Source: Gammaproteobacteria bacterium
Lineage (GTDB): Bacteria; Pseudomonadota; Gammaproteobacteria; Steroidobacterales; Steroidobacteraceae
Reading direction: 5' to 3'
Assembly: GCA_004297335.1 (NCBI GenBank)
Contig: SCUD01000095.1
Location: forward strand, 1 to 41,018
DNA: 41,018 nt
The position numbers and the translations under genes are program-made. Within the stretch, counting starts at the first letter, position 1, and each line of letters starts with the position of its first letter. Shown here one piece after another: positions 8,892 through 17,673 of this stretch. Under the pieces are notes generated by a model. The model ran no database searches and was not told where the DNA came from. It saw nothing but the letters and a program-made list of their open reading frames with translations.

Positions 8892-9501
8892 CCGGACCCC
8901 GACGGTATTCGTCGTCGATGACGACGTCGCCGTCTGTACTTCCCTGCGGCTGCTGCTGCGCTCGGTCGGGCTGCCGGCCGTCACCTGCTCCTCGGCCGCG
9001 GAATTCCTGGCCCAGTTCGATGCCGACTGCCCGGGATGCATCGTGCTCGACATCCGGATGCCGGGCATGAGCGGCATCGAGCTGCAGCAGGTGCTGAACG
9101 AGCGGCATTCCGTCACGCCGATCGTGTTCATTACCGGTCATGGCGACGTGCCGATGGCCGTGGAGGCCATGCAGGCCGGCGCCATCGACTTCATCCAGAA
9201 GCCGTTCCGGGACCAGGAACTGCTCGACCGGATCAACCGCGCCCTCGACGGCGACCGGGCCCTGCGGGCGGAGCTCAGCGAACGCGACGGCATCCGACAA
9301 CGTATCGCGCGGCTGACGCCGCGGGAACGCGAAGTGCTCGATCTCGTGACCCAGGGCAAGGCCAACAAGGTCATCGCCGCGGATCTCGAGGTCAGCCAGC
9401 GCACCGTGGAGATCCACCGCGCGCGGGTCATGGAGAAGATGGGAGCCGGTTCGCTCGCGCACCTCGTGCGCATGGTCATCGAGGCCGAGCGGGTGGCCTG
9501 A
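8884..9501 (+). CDS. FixJ/NarL-type response regulator
   Basis: A 205-residue transcription regulator. Residues 6-120 form the receiver domain, with acidic pocket VDDD, phosphoacceptor Asp56 in VLDIRMPGMSG, the switch threonine in FITGHGD and Lys106 in IQKPF. Residues about 140-203 are a LuxR-type helix-turn-helix with LTPREREVLDLVTQGKANKVIAADL and SQRTVEIHRARVMEKM, as in FixJ. The gene overlaps the kinase by 8 nt and has GGAGG just ahead of its ATG. By family knowledge the kinase phosphorylates Asp56 and the protein then dimerises and binds promoters. The targets are not visible; no FixK or oxidase gene lies in this window. Confidence 0.93.
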   Translation: MNDRTPTVFVVDDDVAVCTSLRLLLRSVGLPAVTCSSAAEFLAQFDADCPGCIVLDIRMPGMSGIELQQVLNERHSVTPIVFITGHGDVPMAVEAMQAGAIDFIQKPFRDQELLDRINRALDGDRALRAELSERDGIRQRIARLTPREREVLDLVTQGKANKVIAADLEVSQRTVEIHRARVMEKMGAGSLAHLVRMVIEAERVA

Positions 9502-9515
9502 GCGCCGCCCGGGGC

Positions 9516-10379
9516 TCAGCAGCGCAGGCCGTAGCAGTCGCGGATCACCGCGGCGGCCTGCCGGCCGGTGTCGACAATCGTGACCAGGCGCGATTCGGCC
9601 TCGGTGATGAAGCCCTCCTCGACCAGGAAGCCGAAGTCGACCGCGCGCCGCCAGTAGTCGCCGCCGACGAGCACGACCGGAATCGGGTCGATGCGCCCCG
9701 TCTGCACCAGGGTCAGGGCCTCGAATACCTCGTCGAGGGTACCGAAGCCTCCCGGCAGCGCGACCAGCGCGCGGGCCCGCAGCAGGAAGTGCAGCTTGCG
9801 CATCGCGAAATAACGAAACCGGAAGGCGAGCCCGGGGGTGAGGAACGGATTCGGCAGCTGTTCGCGTGGCAGTTCGATATTGAACCCGACCGACGGCGCA
9901 CCGACCTCCCAGGCGCCGCGGTTGGCCGCCTCCATGATCCCGGGACCACCGCCGGTGACCACGACCAGCTCGCGCCGGTCGGAGCCCATGCAATGTCGCG
10001 CCAGCTCCTGTGCGAGCTGCCGGGCGTCGTCGTAATAGCGCGACCAGCCGACATCCCGCTGCGCCTCCCGCAGCCGGCGCCCGAGTTCGGCGTCATCCGG
10101 CGCCTGCTGCAGGGCAGCAGTGGCGGCGGCCAGGCGCTCCCGCGCCTCGGCCGGATCCCGGATGCGGGAGCTGCCGAAGACGACGACGGTGCTGTCGATC
10201 TGCTGCGCGCGCAGCCGCTCCTCCGGACGCATGGCCTCGAGTGCGATGCGTGCGGGGCGCGCCGCATCGCCTTCCAGGAACTCGCTGTCGGCCTCGGCGA
10301 GCCGGTAGCTGGAACTATCCTGGATCCCGGCGATCATCCGGGCCCGCGCCGCGGCATCGGGCCCGGATCGCTCACTCAT
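9516..10379 (-). CDS. LOG-family (TIGR00730-type) Rossmann-fold protein
   Basis: A 287-residue protein of the lysine decarboxylase-like/LOG group. It shows the two diagnostic motifs, GGGPGIMEAANRGAWE and LPGGFGTLDEVFEALT. Bacterial members act as cytokinin-riboside or AMP phosphoribohydrolases that release a base from the nucleotide. This copy is longer than the 190-residue plant-type LOG and carries about 80 extra N-terminal residues, as in PpnN-like or type-II LOG proteins. The true substrate cannot be assigned. The ATG overlaps the stop of the upstream beta-CASP hydrolase (ATGA, 10376-10379), so the two are co-translated. Confidence 0.9.
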   Translation of the reverse strand: MSERSGPDAAARARMIAGIQDSSSYRLAEADSEFLEGDAARPARIALEAMRPEERLRAQQIDSTVVVFGSSRIRDPAEARERLAAATAALQQAPDDAELGRRLREAQRDVGWSRYYDDARQLAQELARHCMGSDRRELVVVTGGGPGIMEAANRGAWEVGAPSVGFNIELPREQLPNPFLTPGLAFRFRYFAMRKLHFLLRARALVALPGGFGTLDEVFEALTLVQTGRIDPIPVVLVGGDYWRRAVDFGFLVEEGFITEAESRLVTIVDTGRQAAAVIRDCYGLRC

Positions 10380-11773
10380 TCCAGTCTCCCCAGGTCCAGG
10401 ACCTCGCCCTGGCCCGGGATCGCACAGTCCCAGCCGTGACGCTGGCGGATCCGGTCGCGGAAGACGAGCTGCGCGCCCTCTTCCCCGTGCACCAGCAGCG
10501 TTCGTGCCGGTGGTCGCTGGAAGTGTCCGAGCCAGTCGAGCAGTGCGTGCTGGTCCGCATGTGCGGAAAAGCCGCCGATCGTCACGATGCGGGCCCGGAC
10601 ACGCAGCTCATGACCATGGATACGAACTCTCCTGGCGCCGTCGACCAGCTGGCGACCCAGCGTCCCCTGCGCCTGGAAGCCCGTGATCATCACGGTGCTC
10701 TTCGGGTTCGGCAGGTGATGACGCAAGTGGTGACGGATGCGTCCGCCCTCGCACATGCCACTGGCAGCGATGATCACTGCCCCACCCTGCAGGCGATTGA
10801 GCGCCATGGATTCCTCGACCGAGCCGACGAAGCGCACGACCGGCTCGCGCCCCGGCGCCGGCCCTGCCGCCACCAGTCCGCGTGCCTCCTGGTCGAAGAG
10901 CGCAAGATGGTTGGCCGTAATGCGGGTCACCTCGGTAGCCATCGGCGAATCGACGTAGACGCGCGGCGGCCGTATCCGGCCCTCGCGCGACAACACGTTG
11001 AACCAGTAGAGGATCTCCTGCGTCCGTCCGACCGCGAACGCCGGCACGATCAGGTTGCCACCGCGCACGCGCAGCGTATCTTCAGTCGTGGCGACGAACT
11101 CGTCGAGCGTCGCCGCCAGTGAGCGGTGATCGCGATCACCGTAGGTGCTCTCCACGAGCAACAGGTCGGCCTGCTCGATCGCCGTCGGGTCGCGCAGGAT
11201 CGGCCGGCCGGGCTGGCCGAGGTCCCCGGACACGACGATCTTGCGCGTGGGCCCTTGCCCGCTGAGCCAGATCTCGATGATGGCCGAACCGAGGATGTGG
11301 CCGGCATCGCGGAACCGGCAGCGGATGCCGGGCGCCGGTTCCAGCGGCGCATCGTAGGCGACCGAGCGGCACTGCCGGATCGTGCGCTCGGCGTCCTCGA
11401 CCGTATACAGCGCGGGACGGATGCCGCGCCGGCCCCGGCGACGGGCCCGCTCGGCCTCCATCTGCTGCAGCCAGGCGCTGTCCGGCAACAGGACGCCGAG
11501 CAGGTCGCGGGTCGCCTCGGTCATCCAGGCCGGCCCGCGGAATCCCTGGGCCACCAGCCGGGGCAACAGGCCGCTGTGATCGATATGGGCGTGGGTCAGC
11601 AGCACGAAGTCGATGCTGGCCGGATCAAAGGCGAAGGGCTGGTGATTCTGCGCGACAGCACTCCGTGGACCCTGGAACATGCCGCAATCGACCAGGAACC
11701 GGACGGTATCGGTCTCGAACAGGAAGCACGAACCCGTGACCTGCCGGGCGGCGCCGAGAAGCGTCAGGCGCAT
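10376..11773 (-). CDS. Beta-CASP metallo-beta-lactamase-fold RNA hydrolase-like protein
   Basis: A 465-residue protein of the YsqA/CPSF73-like group. The metal-binding motif is LTHAHIDHSGLLPRL near residue 60, with further ligands in DAGHILGSA and SGDLGQPG. The beta-CASP half is visible as VESTYGDRDH, VPAFAVGRTQEIL, DSPMATEV, ASGMCEGGRIRHHL and FSAHADQ...LVHGEE. Families of this type are ribonucleases that process RNA ends; many bacterial members of exactly this subgroup are uncharacterised. It starts the two-gene minus-strand unit with the LOG-family gene. The gap to htpX (11774-11897) is shared by both divergent genes. Confidence 0.92.
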   Translation of the reverse strand: MRLTLLGAARQVTGSCFLFETDTVRFLVDCGMFQGPRSAVAQNHQPFAFDPASIDFVLLTHAHIDHSGLLPRLVAQGFRGPAWMTEATRDLLGVLLPDSAWLQQMEAERARRRGRRGIRPALYTVEDAERTIRQCRSVAYDAPLEPAPGIRCRFRDAGHILGSAIIEIWLSGQGPTRKIVVSGDLGQPGRPILRDPTAIEQADLLLVESTYGDRDHRSLAATLDEFVATTEDTLRVRGGNLIVPAFAVGRTQEILYWFNVLSREGRIRPPRVYVDSPMATEVTRITANHLALFDQEARGLVAAGPAPGREPVVRFVGSVEESMALNRLQGGAVIIAASGMCEGGRIRHHLRHHLPNPKSTVMITGFQAQGTLGRQLVDGARRVRIHGHELRVRARIVTIGGFSAHADQHALLDWLGHFQRPPARTLLVHGEEGAQLVFRDRIRQRHGWDCAIPGQGEVLDLGRLE

Positions 11774-11840
11774 CGGAACACTGTCCTCCTGGCGGCGCCC
11801 GCCCCACTGCGGGCGCGCAGGCCGCAGGCGAATCCGCAGC

Positions 11841-11846
11841 TATAAT
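11841..11846 (+). promoter_or_regulatory. Candidate -10 box of htpX
   Basis: A perfect TATAAT lies 52 nt ahead of the htpX ATG in the divergent gap. No convincing -35 hexamer is found 16-18 nt upstream (the sequence there is GC-rich), so an activator or an alternative element would be needed. A CTTGAAA at 11860-11866 just downstream is discussed separately. Confidence 0.35.
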
Positions 11847-11897
11847 ACCGGTGAATATACTTGAAACGACCGGCAGCGGCATCCATCTGGGGTAGGC

Positions 11898-12779
11898 ATG
11901 AAGAGAGTACTGTTGTTCCTGATCACGAACTTCGCCATCCTGATCGTGGCGAGCGTCACGCTGCGCCTGCTGGGCTTCGAGCCTTGGCTCAACCAGCAGG
12001 GCATCAATTTCAATTCGCTGCTCGTGTTCGGCGCGCTGCTCGGCTTCGGCGGCGCCTTCGTTTCGCTCGCGCTGTCGAAATGGACCGCGAAAAAGATGAT
12101 GGGCGTGCAGCTCATCGAGCGTCCGCGCAACGAGGTGGAGACCTGGCTGGTCGAGACCGTGCGCCGGCAGGCCCAACTCGCCGGGATCGGCATGCCCGAG
12201 GTCGGTTATTTCGAGTCGCCGCAGCCGAACGCTTTCGCGACCGGTGCCAGCCGCAACAATGCGCTGGTCGCGGTCAGCTCCGGGCTCGTCAACCGGATGA
12301 GCCGCACCGAAGTGGAGGCCGTGCTCGGCCACGAGATCAGCCACGTCGCCAACGGCGACATGGTCACGCTGACGCTGATCCAGGGCGTCGTCAACACCTT
12401 CGTGTTCGTCGCCTCGCGCCTGGTCGGCAACCTCGTGGACCGGGTCGTGTTTCGCAACGAGCAGGGCCACGGACCGGCGTTCTGGATCACCACCATCGTC
12501 ACCGAACTCGTGCTCGCGTTCCTGGCCAGCATGGTGGTGATGTGGTTCTCGCGGCAGCGCGAGTTCCGCGCCGACAGTGGCGGTGCCCGCCTCGCCGGAC
12601 GCAACAACATGATCGGGGCGCTCGAGGCGCTGAAGCGCGGTCAGCCGGAGCCATTACCGGACAGCATGGCCGCGTTCGGCATTGCCGGCGGCGTCGGCCA
12701 GGGCCTGCGCAAGCTGTTCATGAGCCACCCGCCGCTCGATGAGCGCATCGCGGCCCTGCGCAACGCACCGCTGTCCTGA
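11898..12779 (+). CDS. htpX: Membrane zinc protease HtpX
   Basis: A 293-residue inner-membrane M48 metalloprotease that degrades misfolded membrane proteins. Two N-terminal membrane segments (about 4-22 and 38-58) precede the cytoplasmic catalytic region. The zinc site is HEISH at residues 145-149 with the third ligand in [14 protein letters not shown]. Further hydrophobic stretches (about 155-175 and 190-215) complete the topology. [13 protein letters not shown] near the C-terminus is conserved in HtpX. The start has GGGGTAGG just upstream. In E. coli htpX responds to heat and envelope stress. Its stop overlaps the apparent CTG start of the photolyase (CTGA). Confidence 0.97.
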   Translation: MKRVLLFLITNFAILIVASVTLRLLGFEPWLNQQGINFNSLLVFGALLGFGGAFVSLALSKWTAKKMMGVQLIERPRNEVETWLVETVRRQAQLAGIGMPEVGYFESPQPNAFATGASRNNALVAVSSGLVNRMSRTEVEAVLGHEISHVANGDMVTLTLIQGVVNTFVFVASRLVGNLVDRVVFRNEQGHGPAFWITTIVTELVLAFLASMVVMWFSRQREFRADSGGARLAGRNNMIGALEALKRGQPEPLPDSMAAFGIAGGVGQGLRKLFMSHPPLDERIAALRNAPLS

Positions 12780-14209
12780 AACCCACGCTCCACTGGTTCC
12801 GACGCGACCTGCGCCTGGCCGACAACCCGGCGCTCAGCGCCGCGCGCGCGGCCGGCGGCCCGGTCGTCGCGGTCTATATCCATGCTCCTGACGACGAAGG
12901 CGCCGGTTCGCCGGGCGCGGCCAGCCGCTGGTGGCTCCATCACAGCCTCGTGGCACTGGATGCTTCGCTGGAGCGCTGCGGCAACGCGCTGATCCTGCGC
13001 CGGGGACCACCCGCAAGCACCCTGCTGCAGCTCGCCCGCGCGACCGGGGCCAAGGCTGTCCACTGGAATCGCCTGCATGAGCCCGCGCTGGCCGCACGGG
13101 ATGAAAGACTGGCCAGCGAACTCGCGGCGAGCGGCATCGAGCCGATCATTCACGACAGCGCATTGCTCTGCCCGCCGGGAGCGATCCGGAACGCAGCCGG
13201 CGGACCCTTCCGGGTATTCACGCCCTTCTGGCGCCGCCTGCGCACGCGCCTGGCGGAACTGCCCGCTGCGCTGCCGGCGCCACGCCGCCTGCCGGCCCTG
13301 GACCGGGCACCGATGAGCCTGCCGCTGGACAAACTGCAACTGCTGCCGGCAGTCCGCTGGGACGCTGGACTGGCACAACGCTGGCAGCCGGGCGAGGCCG
13401 GCGCGCGGCGGCGCCTGGTGCGTTTCGTCGCCGCAGGTCTCGCCCACTATGTGGACGCCCGCGAACGGCCCGGCGAACCCGGCACCTCCAGCCTCTCGCC
13501 ACATCTGCATTTTGGGGAAGTCTCGCCGCGGCAGGTCTATGCCGCCCTGCAGCCACTTTCTGCTGCGGGCTCCGAGGCCTTCCTGCGCCAGCTCGGCTGG
13601 CGGGAGTTCGCGGCCCACCTGCTGCATCATTTCCCGCACACGGCCAGCGAGCCGCTCGATGCGCGCTACGCCGGCTTCGACTGGCGAGATGATCGCGATG
13701 AGCTCGCCGCCTGGCAACAGGGCCGGACCGGCTTTCCGATCATCGACGCCGGCATGCACGAGCTCTGGCACACCGGGTGGATGCACAATCGCGTACGCAT
13801 GATCACCGCCTCGTTCCTGACCCGGAACCTGCTGATGGACTGGCGCGCCGGCGCGCGCTGGTTCCACGACACGCTGGTCGATGCCGATCTCGCGAACAAC
13901 ACGCTGGGCTGGCAATGGGCTGCGGGCTGCGGTGCGGATGCCGCACCGTGGTTCCGGATCTTCAACCCGGTGCTGCAGGGCCGGAAATTCGACCCGACAG
14001 GCCGTTACGTACGCCGCTGGCTGCCGGAACTGGCCGGCCTGCCCGACCGCTGGTTGCACGAGCCGTGGGCAGCCCCGGCCCGGCTCCTCCGGCGCGACAC
14101 TGGCCGCTGGCCGCCGCCACTGGTCGATCTCGCCGCAAGCCGCGCACGGGCGCTCGCCGGCTTCCGGCATCATCTCGCCGCGCAGCGGTTAAGATCTCCG
14201 CCAGCATGA
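12776..14209 (+). CDS. phrB: Deoxyribodipyrimidine photolyase (class I CPD type), apparent CTG start
   Basis: A 477-residue flavoprotein that repairs UV-induced cyclobutane pyrimidine dimers with light. The conserved first strand [16 protein letters not shown], which normally begins within a few residues of the start, appears at codons 5-20. In-frame ATG, GTG or TTG codons are absent between the upstream in-frame stop (12740) and this motif; the only near-cognate codon is CTG at 12776, overlapping the htpX stop as CTGA. The next GTG (12950) would delete the whole N-terminal strand. FAD-site and C-terminal motifs are intact: [61 protein letters not shown] and [14 protein letters not shown]. 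The gene overlaps the next one by ATGA. Confidence 0.9.
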   Translation: MKPTLHWFRRDLRLADNPALSAARAAGGPVVAVYIHAPDDEGAGSPGAASRWWLHHSLVALDASLERCGNALILRRGPPASTLLQLARATGAKAVHWNRLHEPALAARDERLASELAASGIEPIIHDSALLCPPGAIRNAAGGPFRVFTPFWRRLRTRLAELPAALPAPRRLPALDRAPMSLPLDKLQLLPAVRWDAGLAQRWQPGEAGARRRLVRFVAAGLAHYVDARERPGEPGTSSLSPHLHFGEVSPRQVYAALQPLSAAGSEAFLRQLGWREFAAHLLHHFPHTASEPLDARYAGFDWRDDRDELAAWQQGRTGFPIIDAGMHELWHTGWMHNRVRMITASFLTRNLLMDWRAGARWFHDTLVDADLANNTLGWQWAAGCGADAAPWFRIFNPVLQGRKFDPTGRYVRRWLPELAGLPDRWLHEPWAAPARLLRRDTGRWPPPLVDLAASRARALAGFRHHLAAQRLRSPPA

Positions 14210-15639
14210 GCGAGATCAGCGATCCCCTGCCACCGTCCTGGCTCGAAGAGCTCAAGGCCCTGCTGGGACCGGGTGGTCATCTCGAGTCGGACGCCGATCG
14301 CGCACCGTTCGAGACGGACTTCCGTGCCCTGCACCACGGTCACACGCCGCTGGTCGCGCTGCCCGACTCGACCGCGAGGGTGGCTGAGTTCGTGCGCTGG
14401 TGCGCCGCGCATCGCGTGGCCATCGTGCCGCAGGGCGGCAACACCAGTTACTGTGGCGGCGCGACACCGCGCGCGAACGGCCGTGAGATCGTACTTTCGC
14501 TGCGGCGGCTCGATCGGATTCACTCCGTCGATCCCGACGGGGACGCACTGACCGCGGACGCGGGCTGCGTGCTGGCCAGGCTGCAGGAGGCAGCCGCGGC
14601 AACCGGCCGCTTGCTGCCGATGTCGCTCGGGTCCGAGGGCTCCTGCACGCTCGGCGGCATCATCTCGACCAATGCCGGCGGCACCGCGGTGCTGCGCTAC
14701 GGCATGATGCGCAGCCTCGTGCTCGGACTCGAAGTCGTGCTGCCGGACGGGCGCGTGCTCGACCAGCTGACCGGCCTTGCCAAGGACAATACCGGCTACG
14801 ACGTCAAGCAGTTGTTCATCGGCGCCGAAGGCACGCTTGGCATCGTGACGGCCGCCTGCATCCGGCTGCATCCGCAGCCGGCCAGCACCGTGACGGCCTT
14901 TGCCGCCGTGCCAACACCGGCCGCAGCGATCGCGCTGCTCGCGCGACTGCGCCGGGCCGCGGGCAACGCGGTGAGCACCTTCGAATTGCTGCCCCGCGTC
15001 GCGCTCGAACTGGTCCTGCGGCACATCCCCGGGACCCGCGATCCCTGCGGCGGTACCCATCCCTGGTACCTGCTGATCGAACTCGGCCTCAACGAACCAG
15101 CGCCGGAAGCCGCACTGCGCTTCGAGAGCACGCTCGCGGCAGCGCTCGAAGCCGGCGAGATCACCGATGTCGCCATCGCCACCTCGGGAGCGCAACGGGA
15201 GGCGCTGTGGCGGCTGCGCGAGGAAATTCCGCTGGCGCAGCGGCGCGAAGGCGCGGGCCTCAAGCATGACGTCGCGGTCGCGGTGCAGCGCCTGCCGGAA
15301 TTCATCAGCGAAGGTTCGGCGCTGGTCGCCGGGCTGGCGCCGGGCGCCCGCCTGGTGGCCTACGGGCACCTCGGCGACGGCAGCCTGCATTTCAACCTCA
15401 CGGCGGCGGAGAACGACGACGGCGCGTCGCTGCTCGCGGCCGGCGATGAGATCCGCCACGCCGTTCACGACCTCGTCGCCCGCTACCGCGGCAGCATCAG
15501 CGCCGAGCATGGCATTGGCCAGCTCAAGGTGGCCGAGCTCGAGCGCTACGAGGACCCGGTGGCGCTGGCCCTGATGCGGGATATCAAGCGGGTCATCGAC
15601 CCGCTCGGCATCATGAACCCCGGCAAGGTACTCGCGTAG
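14206..15639 (+). CDS. FAD-binding oxidoreductase of the D-lactate/glycolate dehydrogenase (GlcD/D2HGDH) type
   Basis: A 477-residue flavoprotein. The N-terminal FAD-binding PCMH domain spans about residues 35-220, with VPQGGNTSYCGGATP, MSLGSEGSCTLGGIISTNAGG and IGAEGTLGIVTAA. The C-terminal FAD-oxidase domain has YGHLGDGSLHFN, SAEHGIGQLK and MNPGKVLA, the signatures of enzymes oxidising D-2-hydroxyacids such as D-lactate or D-2-hydroxyglutarate. There are no [4Fe-4S] cysteines, so an electron-transfer flavoprotein or quinone is the probable acceptor. The exact substrate is unknown. Its ATG overlaps the photolyase stop. The stop codon TAG is part of the hairpin that separates it from tesB. 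Confidence 0.9.
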   Translation: MSEISDPLPPSWLEELKALLGPGGHLESDADRAPFETDFRALHHGHTPLVALPDSTARVAEFVRWCAAHRVAIVPQGGNTSYCGGATPRANGREIVLSLRRLDRIHSVDPDGDALTADAGCVLARLQEAAAATGRLLPMSLGSEGSCTLGGIISTNAGGTAVLRYGMMRSLVLGLEVVLPDGRVLDQLTGLAKDNTGYDVKQLFIGAEGTLGIVTAACIRLHPQPASTVTAFAAVPTPAAAIALLARLRRAAGNAVSTFELLPRVALELVLRHIPGTRDPCGGTHPWYLLIELGLNEPAPEAALRFESTLAAALEAGEITDVAIATSGAQREALWRLREEIPLAQRREGAGLKHDVAVAVQRLPEFISEGSALVAGLAPGARLVAYGHLGDGSLHFNLTAAENDDGASLLAAGDEIRHAVHDLVARYRGSISAEHGIGQLKVAELERYEDPVALALMRDIKRVIDPLGIMNPGKVLA

Positions 15640-15680
15640 CCGAGGCAGAAAAGGGGACAGTCCCCTTTTCTGCCTCGGCT
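15638..15680. terminator. Bidirectional terminator-like perfect hairpin filling the convergent gap
   Basis: A perfect 20-bp inverted repeat (15638-15657 and 15661-15680) surrounds a CAG loop. The core is GGGGA-CAG-TCCCC, flanked by AAAA on one side and TTTT on the other, so read in either direction it is a G+C hairpin followed by a T run. The arms reach into the stop codons of both convergent genes (TAG at 15637-15639, TCA at 15680-15682), leaving no other intergenic sequence. It may also be a copy of a dispersed palindromic repeat. Confidence 0.75.
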
Positions 15681-16528
15681 CAGCGCTGGCGGATCAGGCC
15701 CTCCTGCGCGACGCTCGCGACCAGCGTGCCGTCGCTCGCGTACACGGAGCCGCGCACGAAACCGCAGGCCTGCGACGCGCTCGGGCTCTCGATGTCGTAG
15801 AGCAGCCAGTCGTCGACCCGCACGTCGCGGTGGAACCAGAGCGCGTGGTCGATGCTGGCGATCTGCACATGCGGAAACGACACGCCATGCGGCTGCATCG
15901 CGGTGCTGAGCAGGTCATAGTCCGAGGCGTAGGTCAGCAGGCAGCGATGCAGCGGCTGGTCGTCCCGCACCCGGCCGGCCGCACGCATCCACATCTGCTT
16001 CCGGGGCGGCGCCGGCACCGGCTTGAAGTACTCGGGCTCGCGAACCGGCCGGAACTCGAACGGCCGCCGGGCCTGCAGCATGGCGTGCGTGATATCCGCC
16101 GTGCCGCCGAACACCTCGGCATGGATCGCCGACAGGTCACGCAGTGTCGCTGGTGCGGGCGCCTCCGGCATCGGCGCCTGGTGATCCAGGCCGGGCTCGT
16201 TCCCGTGGAAGGACGCCGACATCGTCAGGATCGGCTGGCCATGCTGGATCGCGACAACGCGCCGGCTGGTGAAGCTGCCGCCATCGCGGCTGCGATCGAC
16301 CTCGAACACGATCGGCGCATTGACGTCGCCACGGCGCAGGAAATAGGCATGCAGCGAATGCACGAGCCGGTCTTCGACCGTCCGCGAAGCTGCCACCAGC
16401 GCCTGTCCGAGCACCTGGCCGCCAAACACCTGCGGCGAGCCGATATCCCGGCTCTGGCCGCGGAACAGATTGTCTTCAAGACGCTCGAGATCGAGCAGAT
16501 GCAGCAGTTCCTGGAGATGGGTTTCCAT
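15680..16528 (-). CDS. tesB: Acyl-CoA thioesterase II TesB
   Basis: A 282-residue double-hotdog thioesterase that hydrolyses medium and long acyl-CoAs to fatty acid and CoA. FRGQSRDIGSPQVFGGQVLGQAL in part is the typical N-terminal stretch, with HSLHAYFLRRGD following. The second hotdog has SYASDYDLL-like TYASDYDLLSTA, SIDHALWFHRD and DDWLLYDIESPSA, including the catalytic Asp and Thr/Ser-Gln region. The start at 16528 is chosen because AGGAAGGA stands about 5 nt upstream and it gives the normal TesB N-terminus METHLQELLHLL. It begins 13 nt after the stop of the NADP reductase gene, so the two are probably one operon. Confidence 0.95.
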   Translation of the reverse strand: METHLQELLHLLDLERLEDNLFRGQSRDIGSPQVFGGQVLGQALVAASRTVEDRLVHSLHAYFLRRGDVNAPIVFEVDRSRDGGSFTSRRVVAIQHGQPILTMSASFHGNEPGLDHQAPMPEAPAPATLRDLSAIHAEVFGGTADITHAMLQARRPFEFRPVREPEYFKPVPAPPRKQMWMRAAGRVRDDQPLHRCLLTYASDYDLLSTAMQPHGVSFPHVQIASIDHALWFHRDVRVDDWLLYDIESPSASQACGFVRGSVYASDGTLVASVAQEGLIRQR

Positions 16529-16541
16529 CGACCGTCCTTCC

Positions 16542-17594
16542 TCAGTCTGGCTTGGGCACGCCAAGCCGCGCGAGCAACGCCGGACTGGTCGTCGTGTACT
16601 GCAGGAACTGCCTCTGTTCCGGGCAGAGGTGATGCTGCACGCCGAACGCAGCCAGCGCGGCCTCGTGAAAGCCCGACAGGATCAGCTTCTTCTTGCCCGG
16701 ATAGGTATTGATGTCGCCGATCGCGAAGATCCCCGGGATGCTGGTCCCGAACTTCTCGGTATCGACGCGGATCGCGCGCTTCGCCATCTCGAGGCCCCAG
16801 TCCGCGATCGGACCGAGCCGCTGATGCAGGCCGAAGAAGACCAGCAGCTGCTGGCACGGGACCTCGACCACGCCGTCGGGACCAGTGACCTGCGCTGCCG
16901 TCAGTCGCTGGGACGCGAAGGAGAGCCCGGTGACCTGCCCCTCCAGCTGGCGCAGATGGCCCGTTGCAGCGAGCTCCCGCATCCGCGCCACGCTCGCCGG
17001 CTGGGCGCGAAACTCCGCGCGCCGGTGCACGAGCGTCAGTGAGCGCGCCCGGATCGCCAGTTCCAGCGTCCAGTCGAGCGCGCTGTCGCCGCCACCGGCG
17101 ATCAGCAAGTCCTGGCCGGCGAAATCGGCGGCGCGCTGCACGCGGTAGTGCAGGCAGCGGCCCTCGAGATCCGCGGCACCGGGCACAGCCAGGCGCCGCG
17201 GCTGGAAGGAACCGATGCCGGCGGCAATGACGACGGCACCGGCATCGAAGCGCGTGCCCGCGCTGGTCGTGACGAGGAAACGGCCACCATCGCCACGCTG
17301 CAGCGTCGCGACCTCCTCGCCGAGATGCAGGCCGGGCGCGAACGGGCGGATCTGCTCGAGCAGCCGGTCGATGAGTTCCCGCGCGGTGCAGACCGGCACC
17401 GCGGGAATGTCATAGATCGGCTTGTCCGGATACAGCTCGATGCACTGTCCGCCCGGCTGGGACAGCGAATCGACGATTTGGCAGCCGATGCCGAGCAGAC
17501 CCAGCTCGAAGGCCATGAACAGCCCCGCGGGCCCGGCACCGACGATCACGCATTCGGTCGCAATGACCCCGCTGGCTGGATTCACGCTGGACAC
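16542..17594 (-). CDS. Ferredoxin/flavodoxin-NADP(+) reductase, thioredoxin-reductase-like (YumC type)
   Basis: About 350 residues with two dinucleotide-binding motifs: IVGAGPAGLFMAFELGLLG for FAD near the N-terminus and LLIAGGGDSALDWTLEL for NADPH in the middle. GDINTYPGKKKLILSGFHEAA at the C-terminal side is diagnostic of this FNR group. The redox CxxC of true thioredoxin reductase is absent. It would exchange electrons between NADPH and ferredoxin or flavodoxin. The start is uncertain: GTG at 17594 has AGGGAG directly upstream and gives the usual short N-terminal lead, while a GTG at 17585 is also possible. It is transcribed divergently from xdhC, 79 nt away. Confidence 0.9.
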   Translation of the reverse strand: MSSVNPASGVIATECVIVGAGPAGLFMAFELGLLGIGCQIVDSLSQPGGQCIELYPDKPIYDIPAVPVCTARELIDRLLEQIRPFAPGLHLGEEVATLQRGDGGRFLVTTSAGTRFDAGAVVIAAGIGSFQPRRLAVPGAADLEGRCLHYRVQRAADFAGQDLLIAGGGDSALDWTLELAIRARSLTLVHRRAEFRAQPASVARMRELAATGHLRQLEGQVTGLSFASQRLTAAQVTGPDGVVEVPCQQLLVFFGLHQRLGPIADWGLEMAKRAIRVDTEKFGTSIPGIFAIGDINTYPGKKKLILSGFHEAALAAFGVQHHLCPEQRQFLQYTTTSPALLARLGVPKPD

Positions 17595-17673
17595 CGGCTC
17601 CCTGGCGCGGAAGGCCCGCCGCCTGCGGGCTGGATCAGGCGGCATTCTAGCGGATGCGCTAGGATCACGCCCC

